Source: UBA5704 sp036380715
GTDB taxonomy: Bacteria; Acidobacteriota; Thermoanaerobaculia; Multivoradales; UBA5704
Assembly: GCA_036380715.1 (NCBI GenBank)
Contig: DASVEF010000363.1
Coordinates: 15,487-79,486 of the forward strand
Direction of reading: 5' to 3'
DNA: 64,000 nucleotides
Part shown: positions 1 to 7,723 of the stretch, piece after piece
Numbering within the stretch: the stretch's first letter is position 1
Layout of the letters: each line of letters starts with the position of its first letter
Position numbers and translations under genes: made by a program
The notes under the pieces: model-generated
Told to the model about the DNA's origin: nothing
What the model saw: the letters and a program-made list of their open reading frames with translations, nothing else
Database searches by the model: none

Positions 1-507
1 CCAAAGGCCGGAGCTCTTGCGGGATTTCGCCACCTCGCCGACCATGGCGTCGCGCTCCTCCTGGCGGGCCTTATCGATCTCCCGCAGCAAGGTGGCGCGG
101 CCGACGCTCTCTTTGGGGACCGGCGCAGCGCTCGTCCCGGTTCCCGTGGCCATGGCCGAGGCGGCCACAGCAGGCGCCAGCTCAGCCGTGACCTGCATTT
201 CGGGACCTTGCTTTCCCAGGCGAATGCGAGAGCCATCCGGGACCGCCACCTTCTGGAAAGGCGGGCAGGGAGCACCATTGACGAAGGTGCCGTTCGAACT
301 GCGCTTGTCTTCAACGGACAACCGTCCATTGTCGAAGCTGAGCTCGGCATGCAGGCCGCTGACGCTGTCATCAACCGAATCGCTGAATTTGATGTCACTC
401 TCCGGGGAGCGGCCTAGACGTAGCACCTGTCCCTCCTGGAGAACAACCCGTTGGCTCTTGCCCGATAGCGAGCCACTGAGGTGACGAATGGTGAGAATCG
501 TGGACAC
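1..507 (-). CDS. FHA-domain protein (3' part beyond window edge)
   Basis: The gene runs off the left edge, so only the N-terminal ~169 residues are visible. They form a forkhead-associated fold: the core motifs LGRSPESDIKF, a Ser-x-x-His pair (SGLHAEL) and SSNGTFVNG lie within residues ~25-85. FHA domains bind phosphothreonine peptides. After the FHA domain comes an Ala/Pro-rich linker and the start of a charged, probably helical segment (RATLLREIDKARQEERDAM). The start is GTG at 507 with an AGGAG-like ribosome site just upstream. It lies 12 bp behind the next FHA gene and is probably the third gene of a PP2C-FHA-FHA operon. FHA assignment is firm; the C-terminal function is unknown. Confidence 0.85.
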   Translation of the reverse strand, partial: MSTILTIRHLSGSLSGKSQRVVLQEGQVLRLGRSPESDIKFSDSVDDSVSGLHAELSFDNGRLSVEDKRSSNGTFVNGAPCPPFQKVAVPDGSRIRLGKQGPEMQVTAELAPAVAASAMATGTGTSAAPVPKESVGRATLLREIDKARQEERDAMVGEVAKSRKSSGLW

Positions 508-519
508 GTCTTTCTCCTC

Positions 520-1377
520 TCAGGTCTCAGATACTGGATTCACGTCCGATAGAGGAACCGCATCAAGGGCCAGAAACAGAAGGTCGGTCCTGCCGCATCG
601 GATAAGGTCGCGGTCGTGCAGCGGAACCGTGCCATTGGCTGGCACTTCCCTACCGTTTACCCAGGTTCCATTGGTCGACAGCCGATCCGCAAGGTAGAAA
701 CACCCGTTGCGATGAAGAATGACGGCATGCTCGCGGGATACCTCAGAGTCGGCAGCAAGCGACACATCGCTCGTCCTGTCCGCGCCGATCGTGTTCCGTC
801 CGGCGCGGATCGGGAACACCGCGCCTGCGGCACCCAGGTCCGGTGCAGCCAAGACGGCGACGAGCCGGCTCAGGGACGCCCCGCCCGGCGTGGCCGGCGC
901 CCCATGCCTGTCGGCCTGGGGCTGCGGTGCGGAGCCTGCCACGGGCGGCGCCTCCGAGGGCAGGCTCTCCTGGAGGACAGTCCGCCGGCCGGCAGGTTCC
1001 TCCTCCAGCCGGGTCGGCTTCGGTCCCGAAGCGGAAGCAGGAGGCGAGGAATCCGCTACCGGATCAGGCTCGCCCTCGAGCCGCGTCCGGCGCCCGGCTT
1101 GCCGGGAGGGAGGATCGCTCTCCAGCCGGGTCGGGGCTGGTCCCGGCACCTGCCCAGGACCCGGGGAGCCATGCTTCTGCAGAGGGGCGGTGGCCTGGAG
1201 ACGGTCGCAGTAGGGACAGCTCTTCCAGGAGGGATCGATGGGATGACCCGCCGGGCACCGAGCCGCCGCCAGGGTCGAGCCCCGGGTCTGCGCTGCCTGC
1301 GCGAGAGCCGAGCCGCAGACGAGACAGGCTCTTTCCGTATCCGGATTCAACGTGTGGCAACTGGAGCACTCAATCAC
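520..1377 (-). CDS. Double zinc-ribbon / FHA-domain protein
   Basis: About 285 residues. The N-terminus carries two short zinc ribbons (CSSC...CLVC, then CPAGH...CPYC). A low-complexity Pro/Arg/Glu linker follows with repeated Thr-x-Leu motifs (TRLE three times, TVLQ once). The C-terminal FHA domain shows SREHA and STNGTWVNG. GTG at 1377 is chosen as start because a GGGAGGAAG ribosome site precedes it; a longer frame would overlap the phosphatase gene. The repeated Thr-x-Leu-Glu boxes look like kinase sites that an FHA domain could bind once phosphorylated. That is inference, and no kinase is present in the window. It sits between the PP2C and the other FHA gene. Confidence 0.85.
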   Translation of the reverse strand: MIECSSCHTLNPDTERACLVCGSALAQAAQTRGSTLAAARCPAGHPIDPSWKSCPYCDRLQATAPLQKHGSPGPGQVPGPAPTRLESDPPSRQAGRRTRLEGEPDPVADSSPPASASGPKPTRLEEEPAGRRTVLQESLPSEAPPVAGSAPQPQADRHGAPATPGGASLSRLVAVLAAPDLGAAGAVFPIRAGRNTIGADRTSDVSLAADSEVSREHAVILHRNGCFYLADRLSTNGTWVNGREVPANGTVPLHDRDLIRCGRTDLLFLALDAVPLSDVNPVSET

Positions 1378-1394
1378 AACCTTCCTCCCTTGCG

Positions 1395-2192
1395 CTAGAG
1401 CAGTACGCGGGTCGGCCGACGGCTCGTTCGCTCTGCAACCACCTTGGCGCACCCGATGGTGATGTTGTCTTGACTGTTCGCCTCGAGGGCCTGCGCCAGA
1501 AGCCTCTGGCAAGCCTCCTCGGCGGAACCAGACAGAGCGAGGAGGTCTCCGATCACCGGGTCCGGCACGGCGCCATGGAGACCGTCGGAGCAGAGCATCA
1601 CGACATCCTCGGGATCGAGCGCCAGAGGCTCTTGGACCTCCGCCTCCAGAGGCCCTTTCTGCCCGATCGCGCGCTGTACGATGTTGCTGTCAGGATGACC
1701 GAAGGCCTCCTCTTCGCTGAGCCATCCGTCGCGAACCATCTGGGCCACGGCTGAATGATCCGAGGTCAATCTGTAGAGCGACCGCCCCCGAAAGAGATAG
1801 ACACGGCTGTCTCCAACATGGGCGATATGAAGCCGCGGGTTTCCTCCAAGCTCGTCGACGACAGCGAGCGCGACGGTGGCTCCCATAAGAGACCGGCCAT
1901 TCTCGGCGCTGTGACCTGCAGCCTCCAGCACGGCCTCCTGGGCGGCCGCGATCGCTTCTCGGAATTTCTCCTCCCAGCTCTCGAAGGTGCGTGTCCGCAA
2001 GGCATCGAGGCAGATCCGGATTACGATCTCGGCCGCCTCGCGCCCCCCTTGATGCCCTCCCATGCCGTCCGCGACGATGATCCCCAGGGCTTCCTTGTCG
2101 CGCCAGGCGACACCGGCGTCCTGATTCTCCTCACGGACCGGCCCACACACAGAAATCACATGGACTTCGCTGTCCAGACTCGCTGTATCCAT
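1395..2192 (-). CDS. PP2C-family protein serine/threonine phosphatase
   Basis: A ~265-residue stand-alone PPM/PP2C phosphatase, expected to remove phosphate from Ser/Thr using two metal ions. Metal-binding motifs are visible: the early REENQDA, ADGMGGHQGG, SDGLHGAVPD and the terminal SQDNITIGCAKVV. There is no signal peptide or membrane segment, so it is cytoplasmic. ATG at 2192 was preferred to an ATG 45 bp upstream because AGGA lies about 8 bp ahead and homologues start near this point. It leads the PP2C-FHA-FHA operon (17 and 12 bp gaps). It probably opposes a Ser/Thr kinase encoded elsewhere that marks the FHA proteins. Confidence 0.92.
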   Translation of the reverse strand: MDTASLDSEVHVISVCGPVREENQDAGVAWRDKEALGIIVADGMGGHQGGREAAEIVIRICLDALRTRTFESWEEKFREAIAAAQEAVLEAAGHSAENGRSLMGATVALAVVDELGGNPRLHIAHVGDSRVYLFRGRSLYRLTSDHSAVAQMVRDGWLSEEEAFGHPDSNIVQRAIGQKGPLEAEVQEPLALDPEDVVMLCSDGLHGAVPDPVIGDLLALSGSAEEACQRLLAQALEANSQDNITIGCAKVVAERTSRRPTRVLL

Positions 2193-2317
2193 TGTCCTAT
2201 TCCTAATTATACCTCCTTCCTCTCTGTGGATAAACAATAGCTAAATAATAATGCGTATTTGTCTAAAGAGCCTTGTGCTGGATCCTGCGCTCCATCCTCT
2301 CTGCTAGCATCCCGGCC

Positions 2318-3298
2318 ATGGACTACACACGACTCGGCCGCAGCGGCCTGAAGGTCTCCAGGATCTGCCTGGGGTGCATGAGCTACGGCAGTCCTCAGTG
2401 GCGCGACTGGATCTTGTCCGAGGAGGCTTCCCGGCCGTTCATCCAGAAAGCTCTGGAGATGGGGATCAACTTCTTCGACACGGCGGACATGTATTCGCTC
2501 GGGGCGAGTGAGGAGGTCGTCGGGCGCGCCCTGCGCGACTTCGCCTCGCGCGAGGAGGTGGTGATCGCCACGAAGGTCTTCTTCCCCATGAGCGAAAGGC
2601 CGAACGACCGCGGGCTCTCCAGGAAGCACATCTTCGCGGCGATCGACGCCTCTCTGCGGCGGCTGGGGACCGACTACGTGGACCTCTACCAGATCCACCG
2701 TTGGGACCCGGAGACTCCGATCGAAGAGACCCTGGAGGCCCTCCATGACCTGGTGCGGATGGGCAAGGTCCGCTACATCGGAGCGTCCAGCATGTTCGCG
2801 TGGCAGCTCGCCAAGACGCTCTATCTCGCCGACCTCCACGGCTGGACCCGCTTCGTCTCCATGCAGAACCACTACAACCTCGTCTACCGGGAGGAGGAGC
2901 GGGAGATGATCCCGCTCTGCCGCGAGGAGGGGATCGGAGTCAATCCCTGGAGCCCTCTCGCCCGCGGGTTCCTGGCCGGCAAGCGCCGCCGCGGCGATGA
3001 GCAGGGGACCCGGCGCTCGCAGAGCGACTCCTTCGCCCACGAGATGTACTACCAGCCCGAGGACTACGACGTGGTCGACCGCGTGGTGGCCCTGGCCGAA
3101 CGCCGCGGCGCCAAGCCTGCCCAGGTCGCTCTCGCCTGGCTCCTCCACCAGCCCGGCGTCGTCGCTCCCATCGTCGGCGCCACCCGTCTGGAGCACCTGG
3201 AGGACGCCGTCGCCGCCCTGGCGATCCAGCTCTCCGAGGAGGAGCGGAAGGAGCTCGAAGAGCCCTACCGCCCTCACCGGGTGCTGGGGCACGAGTAG
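2318..3298 (+). CDS. Aldo/keto reductase
   Basis: 326 residues, normal length for a soluble NADPH-dependent aldo/keto reductase. It opens with the family signature MDYTRLGRSGLKVSRICLG. The catalytic tetrad is recognisable as Asp and Tyr in FFDTADMYS, Lys in IATKVFF and His in YQIHRWD. The C-terminal half has the cofactor-binding NPWSPLARGFL and the late VAPIVGATRLEHL segment. The ATG at 2318 is used because family homology begins there; no clear ribosome site precedes it. It is divergent from the PP2C operon and convergent with the M50 protease. The physiological substrate cannot be inferred. Confidence 0.93.
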   Translation: MDYTRLGRSGLKVSRICLGCMSYGSPQWRDWILSEEASRPFIQKALEMGINFFDTADMYSLGASEEVVGRALRDFASREEVVIATKVFFPMSERPNDRGLSRKHIFAAIDASLRRLGTDYVDLYQIHRWDPETPIEETLEALHDLVRMGKVRYIGASSMFAWQLAKTLYLADLHGWTRFVSMQNHYNLVYREEEREMIPLCREEGIGVNPWSPLARGFLAGKRRRGDEQGTRRSQSDSFAHEMYYQPEDYDVVDRVVALAERRGAKPAQVALAWLLHQPGVVAPIVGATRLEHLEDAVAALAIQLSEEERKELEEPYRPHRVLGHE

Positions 3299-3311
3299 TT
3301 CCCTTGCCGCC

Positions 3312-4223
3312 TCAGGCCGGCTGCCGGCCGCGCAGGATGTCGAGGATCTGCCGCCCGTCCGTGCCGACTCCCTGGAGGGTACGGGGCAGGGGGATGAGGT
3401 TCTCGAGGAGGACGAAGAGCGCAAGATAGATGTTGGCCCAGGCAAGCCTGTGGAGGAGGCCTCCCTCGGCTACCCAAAAAAGGAGCGCGAGCGCCGCGAT
3501 CAGGATCACCAGATTCACCGCTGGGCCGGCCGCGAGCACGGCGAGGTCTCTCCTCTTCGAGGGAAAGATCCGGGTGTAGAGGACCTGCCCTCCCAGCATG
3601 CTCCGCCAATCGCGGTTCGCGCCGAACTGGGGCCGATAGCCCGAAAGCTGAACGCGCAGAGGGCCGGCCACCAGGTGATGGGGTATGTACCGCGCCCGGT
3701 ACGCCGCTACGAGATGCCCGACTTCATGAGCGACGATGTGGAAGAGCCCCACGCCGAGGAAGATCGCCCAGTTCCAGGCGGAGGGGTCGGTCCGCCCATG
3801 GATCAGCCCGACCGCGATCCCATACCCGGCGAAGACCAGGAACACGGGGAAGGGCCGGAAGGTACGGCCGAGCCGGGGGCCGGCCCAGCGCCAGAATCTG
3901 GCGAGCCGATCAGGGCCCAGGAGCCCCACGAGCGTCAGGTTCAGCCCGAAAAGCGCGATCCCGGCTGGAAACGCCAGGGATGGAGCGAGGCTCCAGCCCT
4001 GGTCCAGGGTGGCGGCCAGAAAGAGCCCGCCCACGATTGCCCCGATCAGGCAGAAGAACAACCCGGCGAAGAGCGCGAGGACGCGGAAAAGCCCCTGGAG
4101 CCACGGCGAGCGACGCTCCTGAGCCGGAGCGGCCGGCGGGGCGGGCGCCAGATCACGCCCTGTCTCCCTCCGCCACTGCTGGAAGTCCACGACCTTCTCG
4201 CCGCGTGAGGTCTCGCGTCCCAT
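3312..4223 (-). CDS. Membrane-embedded M50-family (site-2-protease-like) metallopeptidase
   Basis: 303 residues. After a basic, Pro-rich cytoplasmic N-terminus come several hydrophobic segments. The zinc motif is HIVAHEVGHLVAAYRARY (HExxH) inside a membrane helix, and a later segment (AVLAAGPAVNLVILIAALAL) matches the NPDG-like region of M50 proteins, although the classical Asp is not obvious. The family cleaves substrates within the bilayer or acts as a related membrane protease. The start at 4223 is the first ATG. The 3' end lies 13 bp from the aldo/keto reductase end (convergent). No PDZ domain or obvious sigma/anti-sigma partner is nearby, so the substrate is unknown. Confidence 0.8.
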   Translation of the reverse strand: MGRETSRGEKVVDFQQWRRETGRDLAPAPPAAPAQERRSPWLQGLFRVLALFAGLFFCLIGAIVGGLFLAATLDQGWSLAPSLAFPAGIALFGLNLTLVGLLGPDRLARFWRWAGPRLGRTFRPFPVFLVFAGYGIAVGLIHGRTDPSAWNWAIFLGVGLFHIVAHEVGHLVAAYRARYIPHHLVAGPLRVQLSGYRPQFGANRDWRSMLGGQVLYTRIFPSKRRDLAVLAAGPAVNLVILIAALALLFWVAEGGLLHRLAWANIYLALFVLLENLIPLPRTLQGVGTDGRQILDILRGRQPA

Positions 4224-4385
4224 CAGAATATCCCGGGATATGAGAGATCAGGGTACCACGACTAGTGGTCTGTCAAAGCAGATTAGGAGCGTCTTCTGCT
4301 GGGAGCGTCGGCATCCTTGCCGGCTTTCTTACTAGAATTAACTTAAGGGAACCACGCCGCCGCTGTTACCCCCGGATCCCCGGAA

Positions 4386-4558
4386 AACAATGTGTCTGCC
4401 GCCTGGAACAATGTTTAGCGGCTTTCAACATTGTTCCAGCGCCACAAACATTGTTCTGGCGGCTTTGAACATTGTTGAACGGCGTTGAACATTGTTCCCG
4501 CGCGTTTCAACAATGTTCTACGGCGTTTTTTGGCGGAAAAAGGGCCCGAAACAATGTT
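4386..4558. repeat. Array of eight AACAATGTT/AACATTGTT palindromes at ~20.5 bp spacing
   Basis: Eight 9-bp near-palindromes start at 4386 (last base G instead of T), 4407, 4427, 4447, 4468, 4488, 4509 and 4550. Centre-to-centre distances are 21, 20, 20, 21, 20, 21 and 41 bp, so every copy falls on a 20.5-bp lattice with one vacant slot near 4533. Cores 1-2 and 7-8 read AACAATGTT; cores 3-6 read AACATTGTT. Spacers are GC-rich and often contain GCGGC or CGGCGTT. The array lies in a 510-bp gene-free gap (4224-4733) between two minus-strand genes. I see nothing else in that gap except a small CAATC/GATTG inverted repeat near 4690-4704. Confidence 0.9.
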
Positions 4559-4733
4559 ATAGCGCGCTTGCGGTCTGAGAAAGCCGATTCGAGGAGGTCA
4601 AAGGCCGGCCGGAGACCTGAAACAGCCGATCCTTCGACGGATTCCGCAGATTTGCTCTGAAAGGGCGCTCCCAGCACGAAGCGATGCAGTCAATCTTGGA
4701 TTGACAACGTACTAGACGGGGGAGACCGGAAGA

Positions 4734-5321
4734 TCAGCTCTCGATCCGGCGGAAGACCAGCTCCTGCCCGGCCTGCGAGCCGGACAGACGGATGGTGTCC
4801 GGCTGCACCGTCACCGACCACTGCCCGACCGCTCCGCCGACCGCCCGGATACAGGTGCCCGAGCCCTGCGTGGCCCCGGCGTACCCGCCCTGCGCCGGCC
4901 TGAGGTAGAGGTCGCAAGCGGCGTTCAGCTCGGCCGGGCTGAACTGGCCCACGTTCGGCGAGAGCTCCGTGATGGTGGCATCGAAATGAGGAATCAGCGT
5001 GACCAGCACGTCTCCGCCCTCGGTGTCGAGGCGGACGACTCCCTGCTCGCGGACATTCTGGCCGCCATTCCGCCCCGTCACCCTGGCGAAGAGCCTGTAC
5101 CCCTCGGCCCCCACCGTTTTCCCGAGCGACCCGATGTCGAGACGGAGGTCCGTGCCTTCCGCCTGGTAGCTCCCTGTCAGCATCGAAGCGAGCCGCACCT
5201 CGGGCGTGCCACCCGATCCCCGCGACGAGCCTCCTCCCGCGCAGCCGCCCCAGAGGGCCAAGCCGGTGGCGACGGCGAACAGAAAATAGAGGGAACGCCT
5301 GGAAGCTCTGAAGCTGTGCAT
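4734..5321 (-). CDS. Lipoprotein with CpcT/CpeT-like domain
   Basis: 195 residues with a type II signal peptide: a hydrophobic stretch ending in a lipobox-like LWGGC, then a Gly/Ser-rich spacer, so it is probably a lipid-anchored envelope protein. The mature part starts LASMLTGSYQAEG and ends SGSQAGQELVFRRIES, with ...ACDLYLRP...GGYAGATQGSGTC between. This order resembles the CpcT/CpeT (DUF1001) beta-barrel fold, named from phycobilin lyases but common in non-phototrophs. No phycobiliprotein context exists here, so a lyase role should not be assumed. A GGAGG ribosome site precedes ATG 5321. It lies 42 bp downstream of the Cys-rich protein gene. Confidence 0.65.
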   Translation of the reverse strand: MHSFRASRRSLYFLFAVATGLALWGGCAGGGSSRGSGGTPEVRLASMLTGSYQAEGTDLRLDIGSLGKTVGAEGYRLFARVTGRNGGQNVREQGVVRLDTEGGDVLVTLIPHFDATITELSPNVGQFSPAELNAACDLYLRPAQGGYAGATQGSGTCIRAVGGAVGQWSVTVQPDTIRLSGSQAGQELVFRRIES

Positions 5322-5363
5322 GCAGCACCTCCAAGCAGACGAAGTGCTGCGAAAAGCATTCCA

Positions 5364-5714
5364 TCAGCAGCAGGTGATGCCGGCTCTGCAACTCCCCCCG
5401 GGTCCGCAGTCGGCGTCCGTCTTACAGGGATGCCCGCAACTGCACCGGCAGGTGCGCGCCCGGACCGGACTGGCCATGAATTCCGGCTCCGGGCTCTGCG
5501 CCAGAGCGGCCGGGCAGACCTCACCCTTCGCGGCAGAGGGCTCCAGCAGACTGAGCTCGATCCCGCACCCGTCCTGCACGGGAGCCGGGACCGCGGCCGC
5601 CGTCGGGACGGAGCCGAGAACCGTCTCTCCGGCGAAGAGCGGCGTATTGCTCAGCGCGATTCCGAGAGCCAGCACCAGGATTGAGAATCCGAACAGTCTC
5701 TTGCTCGCGACCAT
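5364..5714 (-). CDS. Small secreted protein with Cys-rich C-terminus
   Basis: 116 residues with an N-terminal signal peptide (MVASKRLFGFSILVLALGIA). The C-terminal ~30 residues hold eight cysteines, with the pattern CRCSCGHPC...DADC...GSC...CC. This suggests a disulfide-stapled or metal-binding knob. ATG 5714 is chosen over longer in-frame possibilities because AAGGAGG stands just ahead and the signal peptide begins there. It lies between recT and the CpcT-like lipoprotein gene on the same strand, separated from recT by a terminator. I do not recognise a named family; export is well supported, function unknown. Confidence 0.75.
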   Translation of the reverse strand: MVASKRLFGFSILVLALGIALSNTPLFAGETVLGSVPTAAAVPAPVQDGCGIELSLLEPSAAKGEVCPAALAQSPEPEFMASPVRARTCRCSCGHPCKTDADCGPGGSCRAGITCC

Positions 5715-5805
5715 GATTTTCCTCCTTCTGTGAAAGAGCCTTCTCTTAGAGAGGTGCCCGACGGTCGAGGCCGCGAGCCGAAGCGCAATCGTGCCGCGAA
5801 GCCTA

Positions 5806-5841
5806 CAAACAAAAACCGCTGACGCTCCGGACACCCAGCGG
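5806..5841 (-). terminator. Rho-independent terminator after recT
   Basis: Read on the minus strand, CCGCTG...CAGCGG arms (5836-5841 and 5816-5821) flank a 14-nt loop and are followed at once by TTTTTGTTT. It starts 7 bp past the recT stop, so it ends the recombination genes and separates them from the Cys-rich protein gene. Confidence 0.7.
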
Positions 5842-5847
5842 CAACGG

Positions 5848-6708
5848 TTATTCAGAGGCGGCGAAGGCGTCCAGGCGGGAGGCCACGGGCTGCGGAGGAG
5901 CCTCGACGGGGATCTCTTCGAGGTCCGCGAAGTCGACCACGAGGTCGCCGAGATCGTCGAGCGCGGCGTGCCGTCCAGATTCGTACATCTCGGTCAGGGC
6001 AGCCGCTTTCTGTACGCTCAGCGGCAGGTACTTGGCGATTCTCCGGATCACCGTCTTCTTTCCCATCTCGGCGTAGGCCGTGTCCCAGGGGGTCTCGTCG
6101 ACCCGCCCTTCCTGAAATGCCCGCCAGCTTTCGCTGCGCTCGCGGACGGCGTCCACCTCGGCGCGGGACATCACGTCGAAGTGATGGCCGCCGTTGCGGA
6201 ACTTGGCATAGGCGTAGAAGTGGGCGATCTCGCCGCGGTCTTCCGCCGCGGGCACGTGCTCCAGCCGCTCCCGCAGGCCGTAGGAGTACTTGAACTTGTC
6301 GTTCGCATGGACCGCTTGCGCGTTGAGCGAAAGGATCTCGCCGCTGTTGCGGGCGAGGGTGATGAGCCCCCGGTAGCCGGGGACGAGCTGCACCTTGCCC
6401 CGCGACGGGACGAGGTAGGCCTGGCCCAGGACGCCGTCGGGCTCCAGCCCGAGCTGGGCGCAGGTCAGGACCGCCCGGTAGAGGCTCGCCCGGTCGCACT
6501 CCAGCAAGGCCGGCGTGCTCTGGAGGACGGTCACCACGACGCGCAGCAGGCGGTCCACACCCAGGTGCCCGGGCAGAGCCAGGGCGAGGCGCGGCTTCAT
6601 CAGCTCCAGGGCGTGGCGGACGACGTCGAGGTCTCCGGACTTCTGCTCGCCGGCTCCGCCGGAAGCTTGCGGGAGGGCCTCGGCCTCGAGGATCGTCGCG
6701 GCCGTCAC
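5848..6708 (-). CDS. recT: RecT-type single-strand annealing protein
   Basis: 286 residues matching the RecT family of phage-derived annealing proteins. The conserved core appears in order: ALLECDRASLYRAVLTCAQLGLEPDGVLGQAYLVP, then VPGYRGLITLARNSGEI, then the late ETPWDTAYAEMGKKTVIRRIAKYLP. RecT anneals complementary ssDNA produced by a partner 5'-3' exonuclease. The start is GTG at 6708, overlapping the yqaJ stop by 4 bp (GTGA), which implies translational coupling. Its base composition matches its neighbours and no phage structural genes are nearby, so this looks like a domesticated pair rather than an intact prophage. Confidence 0.92.
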   Translation of the reverse strand: MTAATILEAEALPQASGGAGEQKSGDLDVVRHALELMKPRLALALPGHLGVDRLLRVVVTVLQSTPALLECDRASLYRAVLTCAQLGLEPDGVLGQAYLVPSRGKVQLVPGYRGLITLARNSGEILSLNAQAVHANDKFKYSYGLRERLEHVPAAEDRGEIAHFYAYAKFRNGGHHFDVMSRAEVDAVRERSESWRAFQEGRVDETPWDTAYAEMGKKTVIRRIAKYLPLSVQKAAALTEMYESGRHAALDDLGDLVVDFADLEEIPVEAPPQPVASRLDAFAASE

Positions 6709-7613
6709 GACCGGCTCTCCACGCGGGCGGACCGGGCCATGACCCGGAAGTCGCGGTAGGGCCTGCGGCTGTACGCGACGTCGCCGCCCGGGCGTTCCGG
6801 GGCCAGGATCTTGAAGCCGTCGCAGAAGGCGGTTTCGGTGTCGCGGATAATCGACAGGATCTCCGCCTTGGCCGCCCTCTTCCGCTTCTCGGCCGCGGTC
6901 TCGTCACCGCGGGCGAGCTCGTAGGCGGCGCACAGCGCTTCGAGGCGGCGGTCGCCGCGCAGATCTCTCACGCTGCCGCGGCGGGGCTTGCCGTAGAGCG
7001 CCTCCAGGGCCGGGAGGTCGCGGTCGAAATCGGGCGCGGGCGGCCGGTCCTCTTCGATCGATTCCCAGAAATCGGCCACGGCATGCTCGATGCGGGCGAT
7101 GGCCCCGGGGTGGCGCGGGTACTCGAAGACCTTCGGGGAGTTGCCGCCGATCAGGACGCCGAGGGCGGCCCACGGCCGGTTCGGCAGGCAGGCGAGCTGG
7201 TGCTGCACCTGCAGCTCGAAGCGCAGGGGAGGCAGGCCGTCCGGCCAGCTCCGCGCGATCATCCAGTCGACGTTCTTGATCTCCAGGGGAGCCGGGCCGC
7301 GAGGGTGGCCGTAGATCTCGAAGTCGAGGCTCGCGCCCATGCCGCGGACCGCCGGATGCTCGACGTAGCGCCGGACTTTGCGGATCTTCCACCCTTTCAG
7401 CCCGGCGATCCCCTGGGCGATGGCCGGCTCGAGGACGGTCCCCCAGAAGACGCGCTGGTTGTCCGAGGGGTCCGGCTCCGGGATGTTGCCGGCCTTCTGG
7501 TGCCAGAGCTCGAACAGGGTACGGCGCTCGTCGAGACCGAACAGGGCGGCGACCTCGGAGCTCCCGATGAATTTCCTGCGGACGCCGACGCGTTCCGCGG
7601 CGAGGGCGGACAT
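6705..7613 (-). CDS. YqaJ-family (lambda-exonuclease-like) viral recombinase
   Basis: 302 residues of the PD-(D/E)XK exonuclease family. Motifs seen: GSSEVAALFGL, WGTVLEPAIA, the catalytic Asp region GASLDFEIYG, LEIKNVD (E-x-K) and ELQVQHQLAC. The enzyme would degrade one strand of a duplex end to make ssDNA for RecT. ATG 7613 is preceded by AGGAAGGAG. It is upstream of and coupled to recT, and follows the DNA ligase gene by 110 bp on the same strand. Exonuclease, annealase and ligase together would suffice for a simple single-strand annealing repair path. Confidence 0.9.
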   Translation of the reverse strand: MSALAAERVGVRRKFIGSSEVAALFGLDERRTLFELWHQKAGNIPEPDPSDNQRVFWGTVLEPAIAQGIAGLKGWKIRKVRRYVEHPAVRGMGASLDFEIYGHPRGPAPLEIKNVDWMIARSWPDGLPPLRFELQVQHQLACLPNRPWAALGVLIGGNSPKVFEYPRHPGAIARIEHAVADFWESIEEDRPPAPDFDRDLPALEALYGKPRRGSVRDLRGDRRLEALCAAYELARGDETAAEKRKRAAKAEILSIIRDTETAFCDGFKILAPERPGGDVAYSRRPYRDFRVMARSARVESRS

Positions 7614-7723
7614 GACCTGAGACTCCTTCCTGCGTTGCTCTCCCGCGCTCTTCCCGCACGGGCACAACAGGAAAACACCGGAAAGAGGCGAAGAATTTCT
7701 TGGATGCGGAACGGGAGAGGGGC

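Noticed and set aside
2203..2215. TATAAT just upstream of the PP2C gene as a promoter -10
   Set aside because: It would start transcription almost at the ATG, and no -35 sits at 16-19 bp spacing; left uncalled.
2224..2232. TTATCCACA DnaA box, possible origin
   Set aside because: A single box with no cluster, dnaA/dnaN or AT-rich unwinding region nearby.
4734..5321. Phycobiliprotein lyase role for the CpcT/CpeT-like lipoprotein
   Set aside because: No bilin or phycobiliprotein genes, and the protein is a lipoprotein; only fold similarity is claimed.
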